A stretch of 64,000 nucleotides of DNA from Clostridiales bacterium COT073_COT-073 (GTDB lineage Bacteria; Bacillota; Clostridia; Lachnospirales; Vallitaleaceae). The notes below the pieces were generated by a model. That model searched no databases and was not told the origin of the DNA. It saw nothing but the letters and a program-made list of their open reading frames with translations. The position numbers and the translations under genes are program-made. The DNA is taken from NCBI GenBank assembly GCA_003858485.1, contig RQYD01000003.1, positions 1-64,000 on the forward strand. The letters are read 5' to 3'. Shown in pieces: positions 33,310 through 42,362 of the stretch (positions are counted from its first letter, which is position 1; each line of letters opens with the position of its first letter).

Positions 33310-36300
33310 TTGAAACAATTATCCCTAAATAGTAAAATGGGTATTTTAACAACGATTAGAAATAAAGTAACAGAGGGAATTAATAAAGCGACCGGAGCAG
33401 CAGCCGATGGTGTAGCAGCCTTATCCAAGCTTAGTCCATCTCAAGTGAAAGAGATTGATGAAAAGAGAAGAAAGTATTTATCAGAAAGGCCGAGTGCTAG
33501 TGAAAGTAATACATTTAGAAATTTAGAAGCGGTAGGTATTGAAATTTTTAATGTTTATTTTTCTCAAATTTCCAATTTATATTTACCAATAGAAGAAGAT
33601 GATTTTTTTAAAGAAAATGATCGAATTACTTATTTTGAAATTTGCAAATGGGTAAAAGATCCAAGTGAGGACAATATTGAAAAACTGATGAACATTTATC
33701 ATGTCTTAAGTGCAGAAAAGTGTAATGTTGCTTTGGTTTATCATAGAAAAATGGATGGATGTTTCGTTTATTTGGCAGTGGTCAATAATGGCGATGAGTC
33801 GGACATTAATGAAGTACGATCCTACAAAGAGAGGATTAAAGGTGCATTAAAAGGGAATTTTCCAGGAACAGAAATTGTTGATGATGATAAGTGGGAAAAT
33901 GTTCCGAAGTGCTTACAGTATCAAAATAATTCGGAAGAAGGGGATGAAACATGCAAAACAGTGGCATTGGTATCCAATCTGGCTACAGAAAAATCAGAGA
34001 AGTATAAAAGTCAAACAATTGAAAAATTATTGGATGGAATTGTGCCAACAACTCCAGCAGAAGAATATGTTTTGGTTTTATTAGTAACACCGGTGAAAGA
34101 GATAGTGGAGCGAAAGAATAGATTATTTGAATTGTATAATGCGCTTTTGCCCTATGCCAATTGGCAAACCAACTATACAGTAACTGAAATAGAAGGAGAT
34201 AGTTCATCTGCATCTGCAGGCTTCAATTTAGGACTAAACATCGGAAGTCAATCGGGTGCTACAGCTAGTACGAGTACCGGAATAACTGATTCAGACACAT
34301 CTTCTCTAACGGAAGCAATTAGTGGGCAAGCTGGATTTGGGAAGTATGGAATCGGAGGGAGTGTTTCAAAAGCAGCATCGAAAGCAAAGAGCGTTGCGCA
34401 AACGGCTGGGCGAGCAGTAAGTAATTTATGTAATTTCGGGATTAATACCGGAACTAATTTTGCCAGAACTTCCAGTGTTACAGTTTCATTAGGAAAAAAT
34501 GAAGGAATTACGCAAAACCATGTGAATTATGGTGTAAAACATATGTTGGAATTGTTAGAAAAGCAGTTATTCCGTCTGGAGCAAAGTGCGGCTTTAGGGT
34601 TATGGGATTTTGCAGCTTATGTAATTTCAGAAGATTCTGTGGTGGTAAATAATGTGGCTCATACCTATCTTGCACTTTCGCAGGGAGAGGAATCTTTTCT
34701 GGCACAATCAGCAGTTAATGTGTGGCGTGGCGATTTGCCAAAAGAAAGAGATTCTAAGCGAGAAAAAGAGAAGGCGATGTCAATTTTAAAATCCGTTTCC
34801 AGACTTCAGCATCCGGAATTCTGTTTGAATGTTACAGAAAACAGCGATGCTTATAGAGAAAGACTTGTTTACCCATCTTGGGTAACAGCGACAACAAGTT
34901 TATCAGGAAAAGAACTGGCAAGAGCATTAAACTTTCCGAGTAAATCAATCAATGGATTACCGGTTGTGGAAACAGCCGCTTTTGGGCGGAGTATTTCTTC
35001 CTACAATGAGATAAAAAGAGAGTTGGTACTGGGGAAAGCATACCATATGCATAAAGAAGAAAAGAATTCTAAGGTAGGTTTATCGAAAGAAAATCTAACT
35101 TCCCATGTTTTTGTAACAGGCTCTACCGGCACTGGAAAGACCAATACAGTGATAGGTATGATTCAAAAACTCTGTTTGCAAAAAAATGAATTGCCATCTC
35201 CTAAATTTATGGTGATTGAGCCGGCAAAAGGGGAATATAAAAATGTACTGGGTGGGTATGAATGTGTCAAGGTGTATGGAACGAATCCGCAATACACAAT
35301 GCTTTTAAGATTAAATCCCTTTTCTTTTCCTAAGAACATTTCAGTGAGTGAGCATATTGATCGATTGGTGGAGATATTTAATGTATGTTGGCCGATGTAT
35401 GCGGCCATGCCGGCAATTTTAAAAGATGCGGTCATCAAGGCATATGAAGCGGCTGGCTGGGATATTTGTTTTTCGCAAAATAGATATTCGGATAGAGTAT
35501 TTCCAAGTTTTGTGGATGTTATGGAGCAAGTAAAAGTTATTTTAACAAGCAGCGAATATTCTAATGAAACTAGAGGTGATTATACTGGAGCATTAATCTC
35601 CAGACTTAATTCATTGACGAATGGAATAAATGGTCAAATTTTTTCCAATAATGCTTTATCAGACAAGGAATTATTTGATGAAAATGTAATTGTTGATTTA
35701 AGTCGGGTAGGATCGATAGAAACGAAATCGTTAATTATGGGGATTTTGCTTTTAAAATTGCAGGAGTATCGACTGTCGGAGAAAGAGCCAAATATAGAAA
35801 AATTAGAGCATATTATGGTTTTGGAAGAGGCTCATAATTTGTTACGTAGAACATCGTTAGAGCAAGTAGCCGAGTCTTCAAACTTACTTGGAAAATCGGT
35901 AGAAATGCTGACTAATGCAATTGCAGAACTAAGAGCTTTTGGAGAAAGCTTCATTATTGTAGATCAAGCCCCAGAACTTTTAGATAAGGCAGTTATTCGT
36001 AATACGAATACCAAAATCGTGCATCGGATGCCGGAACAAGTGGATCGTGAAATAGTAGGAAAAGCAATGGCTTTAAAAGAGGATCAAATTATGGAGTTAG
36101 CCAAACTGGAACTTGGAATTGCGGCAGTATATCAAAGCGATTGGATTGAGGCGGTATTATGCAAGGTTGATAAAGTGGAAAAAAACAACGATAAAAGAAA
36201 AAATATTGTAGACACGAATCAGTATTTTATCAATGCGAGGGAAGATTTATTAGATTGGCTGATGACAGGAGAAATTTGGCATAAAGAAAATCAAGTTGAT

Positions 36301-36657
36301 CTTCTTAAATTAAAGGATATAGTGCTTACTTCCAATTTAAGTGCAAGAATCAAGTGTAGTTTTCTGGAGTATCTGCAAACGGATAAAAAGAATGCTTTTG
36401 AAAGATTGGGACACTTTGCCTATGAGTTTTTTGAAGTAGAGAAGGCGGTGAAAGAAGCAAGAGAGATTGATAATATCACGCTATGGGTGAGGACACTAGT
36501 CGATAGATTAACCCCTTCTGTCAAAAACTACTCTGGAGAACAGATTGATTTGCTGTTAGCACATATTATTAATGAGCAGTCCTTGAGAAACCGAGAATAT
36601 ACGAATATTTTTCTTAGATTTACAGAAGTATATAAGCAAGAGGGGAGAGTGTTTTAG
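33310..36657 (+). CDS. HerA/FtsK-like (DUF87-type) ATPase with a Ser/Gly-rich insert
   Basis: 1115 residues from a TTG start preceded by AAGGAGAAGAGGG; ATG 33337 is possible but lacks a ribosome binding site. About 1-290 is an unassigned alpha/beta region. Residues ~297-400 are Ser/Thr/Gly/Ala-rich. The motor domain follows: Walker A TGSTGTGKTN (about 602-611), VIEPAKGEYK typical of DUF87 proteins, and Walker B IMVLEEAHNLL (about 835). The helical C terminus has no family. HerA-type motors translocate DNA and pair with nucleases or Sir2-type effectors in defence systems. Here a nuclease gene starts two bases downstream. Confidence 0.82.
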   Translation: MKQLSLNSKMGILTTIRNKVTEGINKATGAAADGVAALSKLSPSQVKEIDEKRRKYLSERPSASESNTFRNLEAVGIEIFNVYFSQISNLYLPIEEDDFFKENDRITYFEICKWVKDPSEDNIEKLMNIYHVLSAEKCNVALVYHRKMDGCFVYLAVVNNGDESDINEVRSYKERIKGALKGNFPGTEIVDDDKWENVPKCLQYQNNSEEGDETCKTVALVSNLATEKSEKYKSQTIEKLLDGIVPTTPAEEYVLVLLVTPVKEIVERKNRLFELYNALLPYANWQTNYTVTEIEGDSSSASAGFNLGLNIGSQSGATASTSTGITDSDTSSLTEAISGQAGFGKYGIGGSVSKAASKAKSVAQTAGRAVSNLCNFGINTGTNFARTSSVTVSLGKNEGITQNHVNYGVKHMLELLEKQLFRLEQSAALGLWDFAAYVISEDSVVVNNVAHTYLALSQGEESFLAQSAVNVWRGDLPKERDSKREKEKAMSILKSVSRLQHPEFCLNVTENSDAYRERLVYPSWVTATTSLSGKELARALNFPSKSINGLPVVETAAFGRSISSYNEIKRELVLGKAYHMHKEEKNSKVGLSKENLTSHVFVTGSTGTGKTNTVIGMIQKLCLQKNELPSPKFMVIEPAKGEYKNVLGGYECVKVYGTNPQYTMLLRLNPFSFPKNISVSEHIDRLVEIFNVCWPMYAAMPAILKDAVIKAYEAAGWDICFSQNRYSDRVFPSFVDVMEQVKVILTSSEYSNETRGDYTGALISRLNSLTNGINGQIFSNNALSDKELFDENVIVDLSRVGSIETKSLIMGILLLKLQEYRLSEKEPNIEKLEHIMVLEEAHNLLRRTSLEQVAESSNLLGKSVEMLTNAIAELRAFGESFIIVDQAPELLDKAVIRNTNTKIVHRMPEQVDREIVGKAMALKEDQIMELAKLELGIAAVYQSDWIEAVLCKVDKVEKNNDKRKNIVDTNQYFINAREDLLDWLMTGEIWHKENQVDLLKLKDIVLTSNLSARIKCSFLEYLQTDKKNAFERLGHFAYEFFEVEKAVKEAREIDNITLWVRTLVDRLTPSVKNYSGEQIDLLLAHIINEQSLRNREYTNIFLRFTEVYKQEGRVF

Positions 36658-36659
36658 AG

Positions 36660-37514
36660 GTGGATATTAGAAAAACATTGGATATGCCAGAGTCAAGTTT
36701 ATTAAAACCGGAAACAGGCAACTTTAAATCTATAAAGCCTCAAAGTGAGATTACCTTGTTGGAAATTCAAAACTTTTGGAATCATAAATTTATGCCTGAG
36801 GAAAGCATTAATATCTCCCCTCATTCATTGGGGGAGATAAGAAAAGATTTCATTCTGTCAGAAAAACAGGATGAAATCTCTATCAATATGGAGTATGAGA
36901 AAAATGGCAATAAATATTACTTAGATGACAAATCCAGAATTATCAAATGTAAGGCTAAACCACAATACACAGAAGATGGTGTCCGCAATATAAAAGAGCA
37001 AATCGAGGCCGGAGGAAATGAAAGAAGAAACGATGATGATGGTGGGCATATTGTTGGCAGGGTGCTGGGCGGTGCCGAGGGACTTGAAAATCTTGTCCCC
37101 ATGCGTCGAACCATTAATCGTGGTGATTATAAAAAAATGGAGAATGAAATATCACATGGCTTAAAAGAGGGGAAAGAAGTTGAATTGGAGGTTCAGTTGC
37201 AATATAAAGACGATTCTGGCCGGCCATCAAAGATTATGGCAAATTATACAATAGAAGATAAAGTGGTGCAAGTCAAATTTGAAAATGAGCCTAATTCGTT
37301 GGATTTACTAAATGATGCTCAGGATAAAATATCAGAAGAAGATTACCGGGCACTAAAAAAAGAACTTGACGATATGTATGGCGAGGGCAGTACCATGACG
37401 ATTACTTCGATCAAGACCGAGTATGATGATATGGGTAGTCCATATAAGGTAACGATTGGAGTACTGGAAGAAGAAACCTGTGAAAAATCATATAAGGTAT
37501 ATGAAGCAAGATAG
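36660..37514 (+). CDS. DNA/RNA non-specific endonuclease (EndoNS_2-type toxin domain)
   Basis: 284 residues from a GTG start two bases after the HerA stop codon. The nuclease core is at about 118-200, with NERRNDDDGGHIVGRVLGG (catalytic D-x-G-H) and the ENLVPM...N.GDYKKMEN pattern seen in polymorphic-toxin nucleases related to the YeeF C terminus. No LXG or export domain and no signal peptide are present. Either it acts inside the cell as an effector of the upstream ATPase, or it is a toxin tip separated from its trafficking domain. A YezG-like immunity gene follows directly, which argues for toxicity. Confidence 0.82.
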   Translation: MDIRKTLDMPESSLLKPETGNFKSIKPQSEITLLEIQNFWNHKFMPEESINISPHSLGEIRKDFILSEKQDEISINMEYEKNGNKYYLDDKSRIIKCKAKPQYTEDGVRNIKEQIEAGGNERRNDDDGGHIVGRVLGGAEGLENLVPMRRTINRGDYKKMENEISHGLKEGKEVELEVQLQYKDDSGRPSKIMANYTIEDKVVQVKFENEPNSLDLLNDAQDKISEEDYRALKKELDDMYGEGSTMTITSIKTEYDDMGSPYKVTIGVLEEETCEKSYKVYEAR

Positions 37515-37523
37515 GAGGATAGA

Positions 37524-37898
37524 ATGAAGTTAGAAACTAAAATATATGATAAGTTGAAAAAGGCTTTACCACCTGTGTTTGATAAAGTTGTGCTTTATGC
37601 CAATGTGACAGAAAGTAGTTTTGATATTCATTATTATTTGTTTGAAGAGCAATCCCTTATTCCGAAACAATGCTATACATTGGCAGAAGAAGGAGACTTA
37701 GATGCCAATTTGCTTGATCAGATCTTTGCGGAACTGGCTGGCTTTATTCGACAAGAAGATAGATTTCAAAAACAAAAAATAAATATGGTAACAGTGGTAA
37801 TAACAAAGGCTGAGTTAGTGCTGGATTATCAGGAGTTTGAACGCTTGGAGAATATGGCCAAAATAAAAAAAGAATGGAAAACAAAGTATTTAAAATAG
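37524..37898 (+). CDS. YezG/DUF600-like immunity protein
   Basis: 124 residues, starting nine bases after the nuclease gene behind GGAGG. The pattern MKLETKIYDKLKKALPP, KVVLYANVTESSFDIHYYLFE and an acidic middle matches the YezG family of immunity proteins that neutralise YeeF-type nucleases. This is recognised by eye and not by a profile search. Pairing with the EndoNS_2 nuclease gene supports the call. Confidence 0.7.
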   Translation: MKLETKIYDKLKKALPPVFDKVVLYANVTESSFDIHYYLFEEQSLIPKQCYTLAEEGDLDANLLDQIFAELAGFIRQEDRFQKQKINMVTVVITKAELVLDYQEFERLENMAKIKKEWKTKYLK

Positions 37899-37920
37899 AG
37901 ATATTTTAAGGAGAATCATA

Positions 37921-38103
37921 ATGAAAAATAGGTTTACATCCAGGTTAGATCACCAAGTGGCGGACGATAGGCTTGGTATAACGCAGGAATATAATAAGGA
38001 AAATAGAAGTAGGCTTTGGGATTCAGCGGAGGCTAGAAATCAATATAAAGATGAGGTGTTTGATGGTAAGCGATACATAGTCAATTCACAGCAAGAACAG
38101 TGA
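37921..38103 (+). CDS. Short hypothetical protein, possibly a toxin-locus remnant
   Basis: 60 codons with AAGGAGAATC upstream of the ATG at 37921. The sequence is charged and lacks a recognisable domain. It overlaps a further 38-codon frame, which suggests a decayed gene downstream of the toxin-immunity pair. Confidence 0.4.
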   Translation: MKNRFTSRLDHQVADDRLGITQEYNKENRSRLWDSAEARNQYKDEVFDGKRYIVNSQQEQ

Positions 38104-38216
38104 AAAATATAGGTAATGAATTAGGCAAAAGTGGCGACCGAGTAAAGTCAGAAGCAGTAGACAGCTTGGAAAAACTATTAACTAAACTGGATGAAGATAC
38201 AGATGAAACAAAATAG
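38100..38216 (+). pseudogene. 38-codon helical fragment
   Basis: Starting GTG and encoding NIGNELGKSGDRVKSEAVDS and an acidic tail, this frame overlaps the end of the 60-codon gene. It looks like the C-terminal tip of a larger protein. It lies just before a strong terminator. Low certainty. Confidence 0.3.
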
Positions 38217-38222
38217 AATTTT

Positions 38223-38264
38223 AAAAAACTTTTGAACAGCACCCCAATGTTCAAAAGTTTTTTC
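38223..38264 (+). terminator. Strong terminator closing the dynamin-HerA operon
   Basis: AAAAAACTTTTGAACA pairs with TGTTCAAAAGTTTTTT around GCACCCCAA, followed by TCTTTTTC. A 16-bp perfect stem, bidirectional in appearance, marks the right edge of the island. Confidence 0.88.
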
Positions 38265-38388
38265 TTTTTCTCCTAAACCAGACAAAATCTGTCTACATCA
38301 AATTATATAATTAAATCATGTTCAGGAGATACCTTTAATAGAAAGGTATGAAACTATTCATTGATTTTACAAAAGGAGAATAATGATA

Positions 38389-39903
38389 ATGAAAAAATTA
38401 ATTTGTAGTGTAGCCTTGATCGTAATGCTGGCAATATGGGGGCTGATAAATCCGGTATATGCTGCCACCAAAGCCGAATTACAACAGGCATATGAAGAAG
38501 CGGTTAAAGAAAATGAAGCAAGAAAAGCCCAGATCGAGGAGTTGCGGGCGCAGGGGATACAGATCAAAAATAAGTTAGAGAAATATAAGGCGGTTTCGTT
38601 ATCGCTGGCAGATGTTATATCAACCAGTCCCTATATTGTAAAAAGCGGTATTGGGCCCTATGGTATGTTCAAGCATGTGGAAAATTATTATTTGATCTCT
38701 AATCCACGTCAACAACCGATGATGGAGGCGCAACTGGTATTAGATATGGTGGGAAAACATACCGGTGATTATATTCCGGCCGGTCAAACAACCGTCTATG
38801 TATATGGCAGACCGTACACTGCGACAATACTGGAAAGAACTCCTGAAGAGTATGATCGGCTATTAGAGCAGGGAATTGAAATTGTTAATAAGATGAAAGC
38901 ATTGGAAAAAGAGAATAATGCTAATAATGATAGAATTCTTGTGCTATCTGCTATGATTGCCGAAGCTGGAAATTATCCATCCCAATGGGCAGAAACAGAA
39001 ATAGAAAGTGGAAAGCAAATGGGGATAATTCCTGAAGAACTGTTAAATAATTTTCAGGAATACATTACCAGAGAGGAATTTGCCAAGCTGACAGTCAGCA
39101 CGCTGAATGCTTTGGGCAGAACGGATGGAAATATTGATGAATTGTTAAAGCGAGATGGAATTGTGCTGCCGGAAAGCAGTCCTTTTGCCGATACGAATGA
39201 TAAAAATGTAGTAGTTGCTCATGCATATGGGATTGTAACCGGAAGCGGAGATGGGAACTTTAGACCAAATGATTCGATCACCAGAGAAGAAGCAGCCACT
39301 ATGCTGATGAGATTAATTCATAGTCAAAAGATTGCTGGAAAAGATGGAGCAGAAGTAAATTTTGTGGATATCGATCAGGTGTCGGATTGGGCCAAAGAAA
39401 ATGTTAGGCATATTTCGTCTTTACAAGGAGCCGGAAAGGCAATCATGGGGGGAGCAGATGGTTATTTTTCGCCGCAAAAAAATTACACCAGAGAACAAGC
39501 GTTTTTAACAATGAATCGCTTGTATCATTTTGCGAAAGACTATCAAACAAAAGAAAGGGAAAATTTGGACATAGCCTTTAAACAATTTGTGGATAAAACT
39601 TATTTTATAACAGAAGACAACGAAGATGGAATAATGTTTTATTTAGGCTATTCTAATGGAAGATATTGGATGCAAATTACCAAAGGAGAAGAAAAGTTAA
39701 ATATTGATGAGCTGAAATCAGAGGATAATCGTTTATCAGGCGTATTCCAGGATGAAAATGGAAATAAAGGAGAGGTGATCCTGGAGAATTTCTCGTCAAG
39801 TGAAATGGAAGATACAGTTGAGATAACAATTAGTACAAAGGAGCAAAATAGTTCTCTATTGCTGCAATTGGAAAAACAAATGGCATCTACGATTGCCGGT
39901 TAA
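38389..39903 (+). CDS. SLH-domain surface protein
   Basis: 504-residue secreted protein. Signal peptide MKKLICSVALIVMLAIWGL...VYA is followed by a coiled-coil segment (30-65) and an unassigned region containing a Gly/Tyr-rich stretch. Three SLH repeats then occupy about 205-390, with the classic elements TREEFAKL, DGNFRPNDSITREEAATML and DGYFSPQKNYTREQAF. A further C-terminal domain of about 110 residues follows. SLH repeats bind pyruvylated cell-wall polymer. ATG 38389 has better spacing from GGAG than ATG 38383. It could share the anchoring mechanism of the giant glycosidase. Confidence 0.88.
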   Translation: MKKLICSVALIVMLAIWGLINPVYAATKAELQQAYEEAVKENEARKAQIEELRAQGIQIKNKLEKYKAVSLSLADVISTSPYIVKSGIGPYGMFKHVENYYLISNPRQQPMMEAQLVLDMVGKHTGDYIPAGQTTVYVYGRPYTATILERTPEEYDRLLEQGIEIVNKMKALEKENNANNDRILVLSAMIAEAGNYPSQWAETEIESGKQMGIIPEELLNNFQEYITREEFAKLTVSTLNALGRTDGNIDELLKRDGIVLPESSPFADTNDKNVVVAHAYGIVTGSGDGNFRPNDSITREEAATMLMRLIHSQKIAGKDGAEVNFVDIDQVSDWAKENVRHISSLQGAGKAIMGGADGYFSPQKNYTREQAFLTMNRLYHFAKDYQTKERENLDIAFKQFVDKTYFITEDNEDGIMFYLGYSNGRYWMQITKGEEKLNIDELKSEDNRLSGVFQDENGNKGEVILENFSSSEMEDTVEITISTKEQNSSLLLQLEKQMASTIAG

Positions 39904-39930
39904 TAGTTAGTACACATTTATAATTACCTT

Positions 39931-40033
39931 AAAGGGGCTGTTGTTTTAAGATTTTCACACCAGATATCGGATAAAATCTTTGTGATTTGCCACAATATCT
40001 TTTGGGAAATCTGGATTTTATAACGGCCCCTTT
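39931..40033. repeat. Family-1 hairpin repeat at a convergent gene end
   Basis: Ends AAAGGGGCTGTTG and CGGCCCCTTT, with AAGATTTTCACACC inside. It lies between the converging SLH gene and treR, so it can terminate both. Confidence 0.68.
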
Positions 40034-40066
40034 CTCTGATTTTTGATTATTCCTATTCTTTATCTT

Positions 40067-40795
40067 TTATCCTCTCCTTACTGCATTATCCTGAAACCGG
40101 AAATAATTCGGCCGGTGCCGGGACTGAGTATATTCAAACATGATCCCTTCGCTGTTATAGGTATAGCTGCTGACAACGGCCATGCAGTTATAGTCATTGA
40201 CATCCAGATCCAGGTATTTTTCGTCAATTTCCGTTATTTTTTCTACTGTCATGATCCGGCGGCTGTTGACAATTGACATATGCAAGGTATTTTCCAGATA
40301 GTCATAAATGGAGGCTTCGGCAATGGCGACTGTTAGTTCCGGCATACATTGTTTTAAAAAATAATTATGGTTAATAATCAGGGGCTTGCCGTCCAGGTAG
40401 TGTAAGCGTTGAATATAAAAAAGCTCACTGCCAATCGCAAATCCGCTGCGCTCAGCCAGTTTTTTATCGGCGGTGACTTCCACAAAGAGCAGAACTTTGG
40501 TCAGTGGTGTTTTGCCGTTGCGGATGGCTGATTCGCGGAAAGTTTCAATTTCACCCAAAGTAAAGGCCGTTTGCTGGGTGGGCTGATAAATATTACGAAC
40601 GCCCTTTCCCTGCATGGTTTGAACATAACCATCTGTTACCAGTAAGCCGATAGCCCGCCTTAAGGTATTGCGTGAGCAGTCATAACTTTGAATCAAAGTA
40701 TTTTCCGAGGGAAGCAATTCCAGGTATTCAAATTCATTGGATTCAATTTTGCGTTTGATGTCCTTATAAATATCTTCATATTTGCTTTTTGGCAT
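40067..40795 (-). CDS. treR: GntR-family repressor of the trehalose locus
   Basis: 242-residue HutC-type GntR regulator. The N-terminal winged helix (about 10-70) contains LPSENTLIQSYDCSRNTLRRAI. The C-terminal UTRA effector domain runs from about 85 to 235. It is divergent from treP/treC, and family members in this context are repressors that sense trehalose-6-phosphate. The start at 40795 has AGGAAAGGA upstream; the longer frame to 40849 does not. The likely operator palindrome lies at 40905-40916. Confidence 0.9.
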   Translation of the reverse strand: MPKSKYEDIYKDIKRKIESNEFEYLELLPSENTLIQSYDCSRNTLRRAIGLLVTDGYVQTMQGKGVRNIYQPTQQTAFTLGEIETFRESAIRNGKTPLTKVLLFVEVTADKKLAERSGFAIGSELFYIQRLHYLDGKPLIINHNYFLKQCMPELTVAIAEASIYDYLENTLHMSIVNSRRIMTVEKITEIDEKYLDLDVNDYNCMAVVSSYTYNSEGIMFEYTQSRHRPNYFRFQDNAVRRG

Positions 40796-40904
40796 AGAGC
40801 ATTCCTTTCCTGAATTATATAAATCAGACAGTTTTAAGACCATGAGCAATAGTATTATCCTTTATTATAAAGAATTTCAAGGGAATGTCAAGAAAACACA
40901 AAAC

Positions 40905-40916
40905 TTGTTTAAACAA
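40905..40916. promoter_or_regulatory. Candidate TreR operator
   Basis: TTGTTTAAACAA is a perfect 12-base palindrome in the divergent treR-treP region, resembling the TTGTATATACAA-type TreR sites of Bacillus. It lies 16 bases before the first usable ATG of the shortened treP. Confidence 0.55.
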
Positions 40917-40931
40917 ATTTTCAAAAACATA

Positions 40932-42347
40932 ATGAAAACCAATGAAATGCTGGGTATTGTCTTAGGTTTGACCTTGGTTTCCGGCCAATTGTTAAATGCT
41001 TATGGGGTGGCAAGTGCTGCCGCCGGTGCAATTCCCCAATGGGATTTTGGATTTTTCCAAATCAATATGATTGGCTATCAGGCACAAATCATTCCGGCGA
41101 TTATGGCAGCATTTACTTTGGTTTATCTGGAAAGATTCTTCCGCAAGATCACACCGGAAGTGATTTCCATGATCGTAGTGCCATTTTGCAGCTTGCTGTT
41201 AGCGGTGGTGGCTGCTCACTTTGTACTGGGTCCGATCGGCTGGAAAATTGGAGAAGTCGTTTCATCGGTGGTTTACTCCGGGATCACAGGCAGCTTTAAA
41301 ATCGTCTTTGGCGCAATTTTTGGATTTTTCTATGCGCCGCTGGTTATTACCGGACTTCACCATATGTCCAATGCCATTGACCTGCAACTGATTGCAACTT
41401 ATGAAGGGACTATGCTTTGGCCGATGATTGCACTTTCCAATATTGCTCAAGGCTCGGCAGTACTGGGGATGATTTATATGCAAAGAAAAAATGCAGTTGC
41501 CCAGGAAGTAAATATTCCATCCACCATCTCCTGCTATTTGGGAGTAACCGAGCCGGCCATGTTTGGTGTCAATCTGAAATATAAATTCCCTTTCTTAGCG
41601 GGGATGATCGGGTCGGCACTAGCGGCAATCGTCTGTGTGGCGACTGGTACAACGGCACGCTCAGTTGGAATTGGCGGCCTGCCTGGCATTTTATCAATCA
41701 AAACCGAATATATGCTCAGTTTTGCAATTTGTATGTTGATCGCAGTAGTGGTGCCGTTTGTTTTAACCGTCTTTTTGGGCAAACAAAAATTAAGCGATGT
41801 TGACCTGAATGGAGAAGATATCGCTGAAACAGAAGCGAGCTTTGATAAGGAAATGGCGATCAATCCGGAACTGACAGTCAAAGCGGAAGATGGACAAATC
41901 AAAGCTTTTTTATCAGGTCAGGTTATTCCTTTAAAAGAAGTCAATGATGGTGTTTTTTCAGAAGGAATGATGGGCGATGGACTGGCGATTCTGCCCGATA
42001 ATGAAATTCTTTATTCGCCAGTCGATGCCGAAGTAACAGTGGTTATGCCGGATTCCCGGCATGCCTGTGGATTGAAAATGGATAATGGCATGGAGCTGCT
42101 GCTGCATATTGGCCTGGATACAGTCAATATGAAGGGAGATGGCTTTGAGTATATGGTTGCGGCCGGTCAAAGAGTGAAAGCCGGCGAGGCACTGATTCAT
42201 TTTAGCAAAGATAAAATCAAACAGGCAGGTTATCCGGATATGACGATTTTTGTAGTAACTAATGAGGGGAATGCTAAAAATATTGAATTTAAGACCGGCT
42301 TTACCGCACAGGCAGCAGACAGCGTGATTGCAACTTTTAAAGCATAG
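40932..42347 (+). CDS. treP: Trehalose PTS permease lacking EIIB and the N-terminal part of EIIC
   Basis: 471 residues. It aligns with trehalose EIIBC proteins only from the middle of EIIC (LGIVLGLTLVSGQLLNAYG onward). The EIIB domain with its phosphorylated cysteine and the first membrane segments, about 175 residues, are absent. A normal EIIA-glc-like domain is fused at the C terminus, with the active histidine in LLLHIGLDTV. The upstream frame to 40782 only encodes promoter-region sequence. Unless EIIB function comes from elsewhere, transport with phosphorylation should fail. An internal deletion is likely; a sequencing artefact cannot be excluded. Overlap with treC spacing is normal. Confidence 0.85.
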   Translation: MKTNEMLGIVLGLTLVSGQLLNAYGVASAAAGAIPQWDFGFFQINMIGYQAQIIPAIMAAFTLVYLERFFRKITPEVISMIVVPFCSLLLAVVAAHFVLGPIGWKIGEVVSSVVYSGITGSFKIVFGAIFGFFYAPLVITGLHHMSNAIDLQLIATYEGTMLWPMIALSNIAQGSAVLGMIYMQRKNAVAQEVNIPSTISCYLGVTEPAMFGVNLKYKFPFLAGMIGSALAAIVCVATGTTARSVGIGGLPGILSIKTEYMLSFAICMLIAVVVPFVLTVFLGKQKLSDVDLNGEDIAETEASFDKEMAINPELTVKAEDGQIKAFLSGQVIPLKEVNDGVFSEGMMGDGLAILPDNEILYSPVDAEVTVVMPDSRHACGLKMDNGMELLLHIGLDTVNMKGDGFEYMVAAGQRVKAGEALIHFSKDKIKQAGYPDMTIFVVTNEGNAKNIEFKTGFTAQAADSVIATFKA

Positions 42348-42362
42348 GGAAGGAGAGCTGAT

